A stretch of 64,000 nt of DNA, from NCBI RefSeq assembly GCF_002723975.1, contig NZ_BEWO01000006.1, forward strand, positions 117,192 to 181,191. Reading direction: 5' to 3'. This DNA is from Gluconobacter japonicus (GTDB lineage: Bacteria > Pseudomonadota > Alphaproteobacteria > Acetobacterales > Acetobacteraceae). Both the position numbers and the translations under genes were made by a program. Shown here one piece after another: positions 18,002-26,925 of the stretch. Below the pieces are notes generated by a model. It had not been told where the DNA came from. It was given only the letters and a program-made list of their open reading frames with translations, and did no database searches. How positions within the stretch are numbered: the first letter of the stretch is position 1; the number at the start of each line of letters is the position of its first letter.

Positions 18002-20494
18002 TCAGAAGCCAGCGCTGACGCTTGCGATTGCTGCGAACGGAGCGGCGATAGCATAGGTTGGTGTTGAGCCACTAACCGTCTTGCCGAAGATACCGGTCTG
18101 CTGTGTTGCGTTAGTCTGGATACCCTTAACAAAGCCCAGATAGGCTTTGTCTGTCAGGTTAGAGAAGTTGATGCGAACGTTCGGAGCCTGAAGGAATCCG
18201 AGGTTGCTGAAGCGGTAGCCAATGTTTGCGTTCATCAGAACATAGCCCGGAATGGACTGGTCGTTCATGAACGTGGAGTACTGGCGTGACACATACTTCA
18301 GGTTGTAGCCCCCGAAGAGGTGACCGTCGTCGTAGTCAAGGTTGAAGCCGACCTGGAACTTTGGCGTTTCCGGAGCGAACTTGCCCTTGGTGCGCAGATA
18401 GTCAATGCCGGAGCCGCTGCCAGCCTGAAGATTGCTGCCAAGGCGGGCATCAACATATTCAAAAGATACATATGGGCGGAAGTAACGGAAGATCGGGCGG
18501 GTACCGATTTCAGCATCGACGCCGTTGGTCGTCTGGCCGCCAGCGTTGACGTTGGTGGTGAAATAGTTGTCACAGCGTTCGTCTGCGCACTGGCTGGAAG
18601 ACATCAGGCGGTTTGTAAAGTCGTAATGGAAGTAGGTGATCGATCCCATGATCGTCTTACCGGTGTAACGGTAGCCTACTTCTTCCGAAATCGAAATTTC
18701 AGGATTTTGGTTTAGGTTGGCGTGGGTTGCATATCCGGAGCCAGCATAATAAGCGCCAGCATCGTAAAGTGAGTAATTGGTCGGCATACGGAAGTTGGTC
18801 GCGCCGGAAACGAAGATCTGGTTCTCAGGATTGATCTGATAACGGATCGCAACGGTTGGCAGGGGTTCATAATAGGTTTTGCTGGTGTTCCGCCCGGTTG
18901 ACGTATCCGGCAGCATGTTAGTGCCGCTGCGCATCACGATGGAGTATTTCAAACCGGCATCGATCGTCAGTTTGTTGTTCAGCAGAGACAGCGTGTCACC
19001 TATGAACATGGTGTGAACGCGCGTCTGGGTAATGGTGTTACGGTACATATAGGTCTGACCGTTCGAGAGTACGACGTTTGCCGCAGCCCCCCAAACATCC
19101 CATGGATTTCCGTCTTGCCCGACACCCGAATATGGGCCTGACTGAAGCTGTTTGGCATACTCAAACCAGTAACCAACCATAAGACGGTTGTTTCCCGTCG
19201 TCAGTGTCAACTTCGTGACAGCGCCAGGACGATAGGTCTGAGTGTTGGAGGGATTGTAAAGAAGACGGTAGCCACCGCCTTTTCCTTCAAGGGTCCCTTT
19301 AAGTGATGTGCTTCCGTAATTGATTTTGTCCATATTCGTCCAGTACGCACTGCCGCCGTTACCGTCGCCGTACCAGAAATATGGTGTTTCTGTCAGGACA
19401 AGGTGATCTGCTAGCTTAAAGGTAGAAGGTGCGCTGGCATAAATATTGGTGAACGGGTTCTGGTGCAGCTTGTAATACGATGCACCGTGGTCAGAAGCAT
19501 TTGGATTATAGGTCGAATTCCAGACCGTGTTGGAAATGTTCTGGCCAGCAGCATTCTTGCCCGGAGCAACATAGCGATCCTTGATCCCGCGACCATAGGC
19601 ATCCCAGGAGGCCATGTTCACGTTGGGAGTCAGGTAGTTGTAAAGGCGGTTACCAACGATGGCGAGAGAGACGCGGTTGCCGTCGCCCCAGTCGTTCACG
19701 ATCTTGGTTTCGGCGTGCAGCTTGCGGTTTGTCGCGTCGCTGTTGTTGACGCCTTCCGTCGCATAAGAACCGGAGAAGTAGGCGCGCAGATTGGTGTTAC
19801 CAATCTTGCCTGTGTCGAGACGCAGGAAGCCACGGGTGTAATCGTAGGAACCATAGCTGACGCCGAGACGGCCGCCAGCTTTCATCTGCGGGTCGATCAT
19901 GTACATGTCGACCACACCGCCTGTTGAGCTGATGTGCGGGCTGTCGAGGTCAGCCGAACCCTGGGCAACGCGAACTGTGCGCAGGTTTTCGGAGTCCACG
20001 ATTTCCTGAGAATAGACTGCGAAGTTACCGATATCGTTGATCGGGAAGCCTTCAAGTGTGAAGCCGATCTGGGACTGGTCGAGACCGCGCATGCTCATGG
20101 AGCTACCCGTCAGACCTGCCGGGTCACCGGACGACACGTTTGCGCCCGGGAGCAGCGAAATCAGCTGCATCGGGTCAGCGCCTGGCACCTGCTTTTCAAT
20201 GAAGTCGCGGGAAACGGCCGAGACAGACTTCGCGCTGTCCTGCTTCTCCATCAGGCCGCCACCGACCGCACGACGGGTGACGCCGTCGAAGGCGTGATGG
20301 CCACTGACAGACACATGCTCTTCATGTACGTCGGTTGGAGCCGTATTGCCCATCATGGATGGAGCAGCAATTTCCGTTTTGGGCTTGGCTTTGTGATGTT
20401 TCGTATCAGAAACATCCGAAGCGGGAGCCGCAAGCGCCGGCATTGTACCGAATGCAATCAGCGCAGAGGTCGAGAGGAGGCGTGTAAGGCGCAT
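18002..20494 (-). CDS. TonB-dependent outer-membrane receptor
   Basis: 830 residues. A Sec signal peptide (RLLSTSALIAFGTMPALA, cleavage near residue 22) is followed by a His/Lys-rich linker, a TonB-box-like EEHVSVSG (about 58-65), the plug domain (QLISLLPGANVSSGDPAGLT and MRGLDQSQIGFTLEG) and a 22-strand-type barrel ending in the aromatic VSAGF. It imports an unidentified large ligand, such as an iron chelate or oligosaccharide, using TonB energy. No transport or siderophore genes adjoin it, so the ligand cannot be inferred. It has its own strong terminator and 215 bases of upstream sequence, hence is monocistronic. Confidence 0.92.
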   Translation of the reverse strand: MRLTRLLSTSALIAFGTMPALAAPASDVSDTKHHKAKPKTEIAAPSMMGNTAPTDVHEEHVSVSGHHAFDGVTRRAVGGGLMEKQDSAKSVSAVSRDFIEKQVPGADPMQLISLLPGANVSSGDPAGLTGSSMSMRGLDQSQIGFTLEGFPINDIGNFAVYSQEIVDSENLRTVRVAQGSADLDSPHISSTGGVVDMYMIDPQMKAGGRLGVSYGSYDYTRGFLRLDTGKIGNTNLRAYFSGSYATEGVNNSDATNRKLHAETKIVNDWGDGNRVSLAIVGNRLYNYLTPNVNMASWDAYGRGIKDRYVAPGKNAAGQNISNTVWNSTYNPNASDHGASYYKLHQNPFTNIYASAPSTFKLADHLVLTETPYFWYGDGNGGSAYWTNMDKINYGSTSLKGTLEGKGGGYRLLYNPSNTQTYRPGAVTKLTLTTGNNRLMVGYWFEYAKQLQSGPYSGVGQDGNPWDVWGAAANVVLSNGQTYMYRNTITQTRVHTMFIGDTLSLLNNKLTIDAGLKYSIVMRSGTNMLPDTSTGRNTSKTYYEPLPTVAIRYQINPENQIFVSGATNFRMPTNYSLYDAGAYYAGSGYATHANLNQNPEISISEEVGYRYTGKTIMGSITYFHYDFTNRLMSSSQCADERCDNYFTTNVNAGGQTTNGVDAEIGTRPIFRYFRPYVSFEYVDARLGSNLQAGSGSGIDYLRTKGKFAPETPKFQVGFNLDYDDGHLFGGYNLKYVSRQYSTFMNDQSIPGYVLMNANIGYRFSNLGFLQAPNVRINFSNLTDKAYLGFVKGIQTNATQQTGIFGKTVSGSTPTYAIAAPFAAIASVSAGF

Positions 20495-20709
20495 CGTCTG
20501 TTGGGTCTTTCTCGGCCAGACAGGTTTGTTTGGCCAAGGAAAACCATGGTTTGTTCACACTATCAATTAGATGATGACAGTCACATTATGACATGTGGCG
20601 GGTATGACAATTTAGCCACAAAGTCTTTGGGAAGTAGCGATTTATACAGGGATACCCATACGTTTTGTGACAGTTTGGCGAAATACTAGAACATTTCTCT
20701 TTTTGTCTG

Positions 20710-21456
20710 TCAGGGGCGTAACGCTTCATCCTGCTCATAGAGTTTACGGATTCTGCGGACCTGATCAGCAGTAACGTCGTGCTGATGTGGGTTCTGATTC
20801 AAATGTGGGATGGTTTGTCCGGCCATGGCTGGAACCAGATCAGGAATCTGCATGATTTTTTCCATTGGGAAAAGGGTGTCAACAGCCAGGCGCCCATCTT
20901 TCCCGCAGACATACCAGGACTGAGGACGAAACACATGATCTACAGCGTAGAGCGAAGACTGGTTTTCCACGTGAGAAAGAGCATCATCGAGTGTGTGGAA
21001 CGATCTATAAAGACTGTTGAGGGATGGATGAATTTTGACTGTTGATGTTCCGCCCTTTCTGGCGAAAGCCCAGGCAGACACAAAGCGTTCTACCGGATCA
21101 CGCCAGATGGCGAAGCTTGGCAGGTCTCGGCAAAGATCTGGCGTGACGTGCCGGTAATATCGGATCGTCTGATGCATCATGGAACATCCATAAAGCTGAT
21201 TGCAGACAGACGTGCCGCCATTTTTTGGAACATGAATAAAGAGCGCTCCGGCTTCCCGAATACGCGCGATACGGTTCAGACGTTTCTTTCCGAGTGGGAG
21301 AAGAAGACGGAGTTCTGCGGCACGTTCATGAATGTCATTGAACTGTTTGACACGAAAGAACTGGCAGAGAAGAGACTGAGGAAAACCATCTGGTGCAGAC
21401 GGAGACTCTTTCTGATCTGCAACCTGCATTTCGATCAGCGAGGAATGTGATAGCAT
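20710..21456 (-). CDS. Sulfotransferase family 2-like protein
   Basis: 248 residues. The segment ALFIHVPKNGGTSVCNQLYG matches the 5'-phosphosulfate-binding loop of PAPS-dependent sulfotransferases, and WRDPVERFVSAWAFAR matches the 3'-phosphate-binding motif. Together these support a carbohydrate-type (Sulfotransfer_2) fold. In bacteria such proteins often lie in surface-polysaccharide regions; here none adjoins. The start at 21456 lacks a good ribosome binding site, and an 8-bp hairpin (21467-21486) sits just upstream. ATG 21429 is an alternative. Activity and acceptor are inferred from fold only. Confidence 0.75.
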   Translation of the reverse strand: MLSHSSLIEMQVADQKESPSAPDGFPQSLLCQFFRVKQFNDIHERAAELRLLLPLGKKRLNRIARIREAGALFIHVPKNGGTSVCNQLYGCSMMHQTIRYYRHVTPDLCRDLPSFAIWRDPVERFVSAWAFARKGGTSTVKIHPSLNSLYRSFHTLDDALSHVENQSSLYAVDHVFRPQSWYVCGKDGRLAVDTLFPMEKIMQIPDLVPAMAGQTIPHLNQNPHQHDVTADQVRRIRKLYEQDEALRP

Positions 21457-21466
21457 TCTGTGAAAG

Positions 21467-21486
21467 CCCCAGTTCTAAAACTGGGG
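21467..21486. repeat. Hairpin directly upstream of sulfotransferase-like gene
   Basis: CCCCAGTT (21467-21474) pairs with AACTGGGG (21479-21486) around a 4-base loop, ending 10 bases before the sulfotransferase-like start on the minus strand. It lacks a T-run. It could attenuate read-through from the transporter gene or mask translation initiation. Confidence 0.55.
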
Positions 21487-21591
21487 TGACACTGAAGGAC
21501 GGATACACGGTGGTCAAAGACCGTCTCGTGACGAAAAGAAACGTCTTTGACAATTTAGTTATAAAATTATCAATTTTCAAAAAATAAAACG

Positions 21592-22587
21592 TCAGACATG
21601 GAAAGAAGCATTTTTCTCTATTTCTGTCCGTCGGCTATAATGTCTTGCCAGAAGGGTGCAGGTAAAAAGTTGAATCTGATGATAAATCATCAGGGGAAGT
21701 ACGATAATGCCCACGGATGCTGCGGGGAAAATGACACTGGCCATTGGAACGCCGGAGGCCAGAGATTTTTTTGAACCACAGAACTGCAAGGTAATACTGT
21801 TCTCAACAGACTGTTGCATGCCCTTGCCCATGGCATGGGAGAGAAACAGAACAAGCGCGAGCAGAGCGCTATCCAGAAGAGCAACCTCAGCCAGATGTGC
21901 CATCGAAACGCGGTGCCAGATTCCTTCAACCACGGCTGAACTGAAAGCTGTGTAAACGACGACGACAATAGAGCCGCGATCGGTGAAGGAGATGAGAAAT
22001 TTGTGCCGCCGGACAATTGGCCCCACCCATGATTGCAGGATCTGACCGAGAAGAAAAGGAAGCAACAACTCTTTGGCGACGTCCAGCACGCTGTCCAGTG
22101 GGGAGTGCCCAGCGCCCACGTGGCCGAGAACAAGACCCGTCAAAAGAGGGGTGAGGGCGATACCAGCAATGTTTGAAACCGTAGCGGCACAGATTGCTGC
22201 CGGAACATTGCCGCGCGCGATGGACGTGAGCGCGATGGAGGACTGGACTGTAGAAGGAAGGCAGCAGAGGAAAAGAATGCCTGACCACAGGTCTTCGCCA
22301 AAAAGAGCGTCAGAGAAAAGACTTTTGAAAAGTAGGTGCAGCCCGATCCCTAGAAGAGGGAACAGAGCAAAGGTGCAGAGAAGCACTGTCCCTTGCAGTC
22401 GCCAGTCCCGCACGCTCTCGATAATCGCATGACGCTGAAGTTTGGCGCCCTGAAAGAAGAACATCAGGGTGATCAAAACGGTCACGACCTGTTGGAGAAG
22501 ATGTTGCATCTGACCCCGGCAGGGCAGAATAGAGGCCAGAATGATCGCGCAGATCAGGGCCATCAGGAAAGGGTCAAAGCGCTTCAT
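21592..22587 (-). CDS. Bile acid:sodium symporter-like (BASS/SLC10A7) transporter
   Basis: 331 residues from MKRFDPF, with nine to ten hydrophobic helices. The layout matches the SBF-like group: LMFFFQGAKLQ near helix 2, CCLPSTVQSSIALTSIARGN and the second-half FCGSKKSLASGVPMAS that mirrors the Na+-binding crossover of BASS transporters. The frame extends to 22623, but MKRFDPFLMAL at 22587 is the natural N-terminus; neither start has a clear ribosome binding site. It is probably an inner-membrane uptake or exchange protein for an organic anion, substrate unknown. It is divergent from the GH32 gene, sharing about 100 bases. Confidence 0.85.
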   Translation of the reverse strand: MKRFDPFLMALICAIILASILPCRGQMQHLLQQVVTVLITLMFFFQGAKLQRHAIIESVRDWRLQGTVLLCTFALFPLLGIGLHLLFKSLFSDALFGEDLWSGILFLCCLPSTVQSSIALTSIARGNVPAAICAATVSNIAGIALTPLLTGLVLGHVGAGHSPLDSVLDVAKELLLPFLLGQILQSWVGPIVRRHKFLISFTDRGSIVVVVYTAFSSAVVEGIWHRVSMAHLAEVALLDSALLALVLFLSHAMGKGMQQSVENSITLQFCGSKKSLASGVPMASVIFPAASVGIIVLPLMIYHQIQLFTCTLLARHYSRRTEIEKNASFHV

Positions 22588-22686
22588 GGGACACATATGT
22601 CTGTATTTGTAATGAACATGCAATTAGCCCTTTGATAAGAAGATAGGCATTTTCATGAAAGGGTTCCGGATGCGGTGAGGTTCTGT

Positions 22687-24633
22687 ATGCTGCCGGGTAT
22701 GACGGATCAAAATGACAGGCCTTCATTAGGGCGCCGTAGTGCTTTGGCTTCAATTCTAGCAGCGGGAGCCTCAGTCAGTGCAGTCCGCGTTGCCCGTGCA
22801 GCTGAAGAGACACCTGTATCAGCAATGACACCTCATCATGATGAGCCAAGCAACTCTCATCAGGAGCCGGGGAACCATTCTGCGGTAGCGAGCCAGCCTG
22901 TCGTCAGAACGCAGAGCGATTATCTTTACCGGCCGACCATTCATTTTTCACCAGAAACCGGCTTCATGAATGATCCGAACGGTTTGATTTTCGATGGTCA
23001 CACCTTCCATCTTTACTACCAGTACGACCCTTTCGCTCCATATGCGGGGCAGGTGCACTGGGGGCATGCGACGAGTACAGACCTTTATACTTGGGAGGAT
23101 CAGCCGATTGCGATTGATCAGACAGCCGCAGGGGAGGCCTATTCAGGTTGTGTCGTACTCGACCGGGATAATGTGTCCGGTCTCTTTCCCGTCCAAAAGG
23201 CTACTGATCCGTCAGAAACGCACGCGAGAGGTCCGGCAACTGCCACTCAGGCCGCCATTGACGCGCTGACGCCCAGTCTTGGAAAAGCATCATCCGATGT
23301 TCCCTTATCCCCGGAGAACATGGATGCGTTGGGTCCGAGTGCCGCTGCGCCGTTCGGGCATGTCTTTGATCCTCCGACAACAACTGACCTGCCCCCCGTC
23401 ACGCCACCGGCTTCCACGTTGCCACCGATGGCGGGCGGTCTGGTCGCACTTTACACCCGCGCTACGCCCCAACAGCAAACACAGTATCTGGCCTGGAGTC
23501 CCGATGGTGGGAAACGCTTCATTGACTACGCGCACAACCCGGTTCTCGATATTGGTCTGAATTCATTCCGTGACCCCAAGGTCTTCTGGCATGAGCCAAG
23601 TGGCAAATGGGTCATGGTCGTTGTGAAGGCGAGGGCTCATAAAGTCGCATTTTATGGGTCGATTGATTTAAAGCACTGGATGCCTCTGAGCGATTTCGGG
23701 CCAGCTGGCCTGTTTGGTGTAGATTATGAATGCCCCAATCTGATCGAACTGCCGATTGAAGAGGACGGGAAAAATACACGCTGGGTGCTGTTCGTTTCCG
23801 TCAATCCGGGTGGTCCGCAGGGAGGGAGCGTCACGCAGTATTTCGTCGGTGACTTCGACGGCGAGCGATTTATTCCGGAAAATACGGTCATTGGCCTGAC
23901 GGATTTTGCCAAGGATAGCTATGCGATGCAGGTTTATGAAAACCTGCCTCTCAATGATGCCGTGTATTTCGCGTGGTTTGGAAACTGGCAGTATTGCGAG
24001 GAGGTTCCGAACCGAAGCTGGCGTGGTCTCATGACTGTTCCCCGTACACTCTCGCTTCGTCGTGATGATATGAATTGGCTTCGGCTTGTACAGAGACCCA
24101 AGGGGCTGGAACAGCTTCGGGGAGAGGCTATTCCGTTCAAGGTCGGACGGATCGGGGCCCAAAGCGGTGTTCAGGTTTCTATCCCCACTGGGCAGGCCAT
24201 TGAACTGTCTCTGACGGTCACGGTGGACGAGCGTAAAAACCCACAACCTGATGGTAACAAGGGGCGTGCCGGACGCTTTCTTATTGTCTTTTCCAATGGA
24301 CAGGGGGAAACTCTCTCAATCGGGTTTGATGCTTTCTCCGCGCAGCTCTGGCTGGATCGTGGTGATCTGCATGGCTTCTCACAGCCATTCTTTACGGAGC
24401 GGTTTTCCACGCCTCTGACTGCCAACAGCAGACGCTTTTCCATGAAGATTGTTCTGGATGCCTGCGCCTTGGAAATTTTTGCCAATGATGGCCTGTCTGT
24501 CGGGACGGCGCTTGTATTCCCATCAAGTCCACTGGATACACTAAGCCTTCAGGCGACCAATGCGGGTGCAATGGTTGAAGACCTCAGTTTGTATCCGCTT
24601 CGTAAGACCATGAATCGTCCTACGGCGATGTAG
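22687..24633 (+). CDS. GH32 fructosidase (levanase/invertase type), Tat-exported
   Basis: A glycoside hydrolase family 32 enzyme that cleaves beta-fructosyl bonds of sucrose, levan or inulin outside the cytoplasm. Start chosen at ATG 22687, where GTGAGG has good spacing; GTG 22675 and ATG 22699 are alternatives. The leader GRRSALASILAAGA is a twin-arginine signal with cleavage after ARA. Catalytic motifs are NDPNG (nucleophile Asp, about residue 96), FRDPK (about 295) and YECPN (Glu, about 348), followed by the beta-sandwich domain. Unusually, about 85 Pro/Ala/Thr-rich residues (about 166-250) separate SGCVVLDRDNVSGLF from GGLVALYT, where most family members have a short loop. A decayed GH32 gene lies downstream. 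Confidence 0.92.
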   Translation: MLPGMTDQNDRPSLGRRSALASILAAGASVSAVRVARAAEETPVSAMTPHHDEPSNSHQEPGNHSAVASQPVVRTQSDYLYRPTIHFSPETGFMNDPNGLIFDGHTFHLYYQYDPFAPYAGQVHWGHATSTDLYTWEDQPIAIDQTAAGEAYSGCVVLDRDNVSGLFPVQKATDPSETHARGPATATQAAIDALTPSLGKASSDVPLSPENMDALGPSAAAPFGHVFDPPTTTDLPPVTPPASTLPPMAGGLVALYTRATPQQQTQYLAWSPDGGKRFIDYAHNPVLDIGLNSFRDPKVFWHEPSGKWVMVVVKARAHKVAFYGSIDLKHWMPLSDFGPAGLFGVDYECPNLIELPIEEDGKNTRWVLFVSVNPGGPQGGSVTQYFVGDFDGERFIPENTVIGLTDFAKDSYAMQVYENLPLNDAVYFAWFGNWQYCEEVPNRSWRGLMTVPRTLSLRRDDMNWLRLVQRPKGLEQLRGEAIPFKVGRIGAQSGVQVSIPTGQAIELSLTVTVDERKNPQPDGNKGRAGRFLIVFSNGQGETLSIGFDAFSAQLWLDRGDLHGFSQPFFTERFSTPLTANSRRFSMKIVLDACALEIFANDGLSVGTALVFPSSPLDTLSLQATNAGAMVEDLSLYPLRKTMNRPTAM

Positions 24634-24666
24634 GGGATGGGTCTGGCGTTTCGAAGGGAGAGGGAC

Positions 24667-25137
24667 GTGCATTTTACCCATACATTTGATGCTCATTCTT
24701 TTCTGGATACTTTCGGAAGCTATCTTGCGGCCTTTGTGTTCGGAACGATGATCGGCGCAGAGCGACAGTTCCGCCAACGTACGGCTGGCCTGCGCACGAA
24801 TGCTCTCGTTGCTATTGGGGCGGCTGCATTCGTGGATCTGGCCGAGCGGATTGGTGGAGATGCCTCTGCCATCCGCGTGATTGCTTATGTCGTTTCCGGT
24901 GTGGGGTTTCTTGGGGCAGGGGTCATCATGAAGGATGGCCAGAATGTCCGTGGTCTGAATACGGCAGCCACGCTTTGGTGTTCGGCAGCGATCGGAGCCT
25001 GCACGGGATGCGACATGATTGCGGAGGCAGCGTTGCTGACTGTCTTCATTCTTGGCGCGAATACGGTTTTGCGTGTGCTGGTCAAATGGATTGATGGCCG
25101 CCTGCCGCCGCAGATTGAACCTGTGGATCGGGAATAA
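24667..25137 (+). CDS. MgtC/SapB-family inner membrane protein
   Basis: About 156 residues with four hydrophobic helices. The family signature runs FVFGTMIGAERQFRQRTAGL, then LRTNALVAIGAAAF and GVGFLGAGVIMKDG, ending with AATLWCSAAIGACTG. MgtC-like proteins affect Mg2+ adaptation and ATP synthase activity; most non-pathogen members are uncharacterised. I prefer GTG 24667 because AAGGGAGAGG lies directly before it; ATG 24637 in the same frame has no properly spaced site. It starts soon after the GH32 stop and probably shares its transcript. Confidence 0.85.
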   Translation: MHFTHTFDAHSFLDTFGSYLAAFVFGTMIGAERQFRQRTAGLRTNALVAIGAAAFVDLAERIGGDASAIRVIAYVVSGVGFLGAGVIMKDGQNVRGLNTAATLWCSAAIGACTGCDMIAEAALLTVFILGANTVLRVLVKWIDGRLPPQIEPVDRE

Positions 25138-25157
25138 ATCAGAGAACGGAATATCCT

Positions 25158-25551
25158 TTGATGCCCAATTGGCTGAATGATCCGCAGCGTGCCGTCTATG
25201 ATCGGGAGAGCGGCCTGGGGTGTCTGTATTTTCTGTACAATTCCCAGTTCTCGCCTAATCCTGTGGCCTCAAAAAACGACACCGAATGGTTTCTCATGAC
25301 CTCGTCGGATCTGGTGACCTGGACGGCGCATCATGTTCAGAAAACGGCCTTGTGGTACTCCACAGACCGGAGGCGGTGCTACAGCTTTCATAGCGTCGTC
25401 ATGCAGAATCCCTATGCTGCCCAGCGTAATCGTAAAGCCGTTTGGCATTGAGGTATTTCTTGGAGACGGCCGTCTGGCCTTCACGATGCTGGCTTTTCCT
25501 GCTGCGAACCAGACGCTAAAAATGTCGATTGAAAATCTTATCAAATTTTAA
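25158..25551 (+). pseudogene. Remnant of a second GH32 (levanase-type) gene
   Basis: Two pieces of a GH32 enzyme survive in different frames. The first (25158 to about 25340) reads WLNDPQRAVYD, then LYFLYNSQF, TEWFLMTSSDLVTWTAHHV, matching the N-terminal catalytic blade including the nucleophile Asp. The second (about 25430-25551, another frame) reads FGIEVFLGDGRLAFTMLAFP and ends at TAA, matching the extreme C-terminus of the beta-sandwich domain. Roughly 400 bases remain of a gene that should exceed 1.4 kb, and the signal peptide is gone. It differs from the intact neighbour in detail (NDPQ versus NDPN), so it is a separate paralogue that was deleted and frameshifted. No function is expected. 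Confidence 0.8.
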
Positions 25552-25559
25552 GGGATAAA

Positions 25560-25635
25560 TGGTGCCCAAGACCGGGATCGAACCAGTGACACTGCGATTT
25601 TCAGTCGCATGCTCTACCAACTGAGCTACTTGGGC
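25560..25635 (-). tRNA. tRNA-Phe (anticodon GAA)
   Basis: A complete 76-base cloverleaf on the minus strand. The acceptor stem GCCCAAG/CTTGGGC, D-arm GCTC/GAGC, anticodon stem TGCGA/TCGCA with loop CTGAAAA (anticodon GAA) and T-arm with GTTCGATC are all intact. The 3' CCA is encoded (25562-25560). It lies 61 bases after yacG. Confidence 0.97.
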
Positions 25636-25696
25636 ACCGGGCTTAAGGTGAAACACCCGCTGCGGAAACGGGGTGTAGCTCATGATTCGTTTGGGA

Positions 25697-25873
25697 TCAA
25701 CCCTTCGATTCAGGATTATCGTTCAGCTCTTCTTCATTATCCTGTCTGAAAGAGGGAACGCGGTAATTTCCACTGAACCAGCGGCCCAGATCTACGTCTG
25801 CGCAGTGGCGGGAGCAGAACGGCCGGAAGGCGGGTTCCGTGGGGCGATGACAGATGGGGCAGGTTGCACTCAT
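25697..25873 (-). CDS. yacG: DNA gyrase inhibitor YacG (zinc ribbon)
   Basis: A 58-residue protein. The four zinc-binding cysteines are CPIC (residues 5 and 8) and CSRHC (20 and 24), followed by the hallmark VDLGRWFSGNYRVPS and an acidic tail. YacG binds GyrB and inhibits DNA gyrase in E. coli. Its ATG overlaps the stop of the RNase E/G gene (ATGA at 25870-25873), so translation is coupled. A weak hairpin (ACACCC/GGGTGT, 25653-25676) between its stop and tRNA-Phe may end the operon transcript. Confidence 0.95.
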   Translation of the reverse strand: MSATCPICHRPTEPAFRPFCSRHCADVDLGRWFSGNYRVPSFRQDNEEELNDNPESKG

Positions 25874-26925
25874 GAAAGGCTCCAGCTTTCAGGCGCCGCG
25901 TTCGGGTTCAGAACCAGCTCTATTGGAGCGGCGCGGCGGAATATGAAATCGTTCAAGGCATCCGGGTCACTTTCCAGTGCCCGGATGAGGGGAATGGATG
26001 CCGTCAGCACGCGGCCTTTCCGCTCTTCCCGCAGAATGGTGCGTAACGCTGCCAGCGCCCTGCCATGTGGGGAGGACAGCAGTTCATGTAAGGGTGGACG
26101 TTTGCGTGGGCGGATGACTTCAAGCAGGCCCGACGGTGTTGTGCCCAGAACCTGAGGCTTGAGCGGGTCCAGCGCCATGGCGTCTCGAAGAAAGCTGACC
26201 AGCGCAGGTCTTTTGCGTGTCTTGACGCCTGCGGGGTCGATGAGCAGCGTGCCGGAGAGATTTCTGAGCTGAATCTGCTGGCTCAAGGCAGGGAAGCTGG
26301 CGATATTTCCTTTGAAATCCGGGTTGGCATTACTATCGAGATCAATCGCAATCAGCGCTGGTGTGGGGAAAAAGCTGGCGGTTAACAGGCCCAGGTCAGC
26401 CGTTTCAGAACCCAATTCCTCGAACTCGCTCTCCTGGGTGCTGTCAAAGGCCCGCTGGCATCGTTGGAGTCTTGGGCGCAGTCGCGCAGATAGTCGGGCC
26501 GCAATGCCGGGGTCATCAATGTGAAGCGGCGCATCGGGATACCGGTCTGCCAGCTCTTCCAGAGGCGTCGAGCCTCGGGCGATGAGGCGTGATGTATTGT
26601 TGCTGTCCTGAGGAGGCTCTTCTGCCTTGCGAAACCGCAGGCCTTTCCCGTTTTGCGCAGAGCGACTGACACGGACGGAGACAGATTGTCCCTGTACCAA
26701 TGTATCGCGGCTGGAAAGAAAACCGCTTTCCCCGTCATAGAGCGTGACGAAGGCCCCACCCAGTGCCGGAGCTACCGTCTGAACGCGTGCGATATGCCAG
26801 TCGTCGAGACCATCGGGGCGCCCTGGTCGCCAGATCCCGACATCGAGCAGCGTATCCTGATCCGTGACAGCAATCCGTACCTCGCCCGGGGAACAGGCGG
26901 CGCGGATTTCAATCACGCGATCCAC
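25870..26925 (-). CDS. rng: Short ribonuclease E/G family protein
   Basis: 351 residues, much shorter than RNase G (about 490). An N-terminal S1/OB-like region with [20 protein letters not shown] precedes the catalytic part: [27 protein letters not shown] and [18 protein letters not shown]. These correspond to the DNase I-like core; the Asp in LLID and the Asp in MALDPLK sit where the two Mg2+-binding aspartates of RNase E lie. The C-terminal Zn-link and tail are missing, as seen in compact alphaproteobacterial homologues. It processes rRNA or mRNA in the cytoplasm. It overlaps maf by 13 bases and yacG by 4. Confidence 0.85.
   Translation of the reverse strand: MDRVIEIRAACSPGEVRIAVTDQDTLLDVGIWRPGRPDGLDDWHIARVQTVAPALGGAFVTLYDGESGFLSSRDTLVQGQSVSVRVSRSAQNGKGLRFRKAEEPPQDSNNTSRLIARGSTPLEELADRYPDAPLHIDDPGIAARLSARLRPRLQRCQRAFDSTQESEFEELGSETADLGLLTASFFPTPALIAIDLDSNANPDFKGNIASFPALSQQIQLRNLSGTLLIDPAGVKTRKRPALVSFLRDAMALDPLKPQVLGTTPSGLLEVIRPRKRPPLHELLSSPHGRALAALRTILREERKGRVLTASIPLIRALESDPDALNDFIFRRAAPIELVLNPNAAPESWSLS

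Noticed and set aside
19934..20689. 251-codon plus-strand open frame
   Set aside because: Antisense to the first TonB receptor's N-terminal half; low-complexity Arg/His-rich translation typical of a shadow frame.
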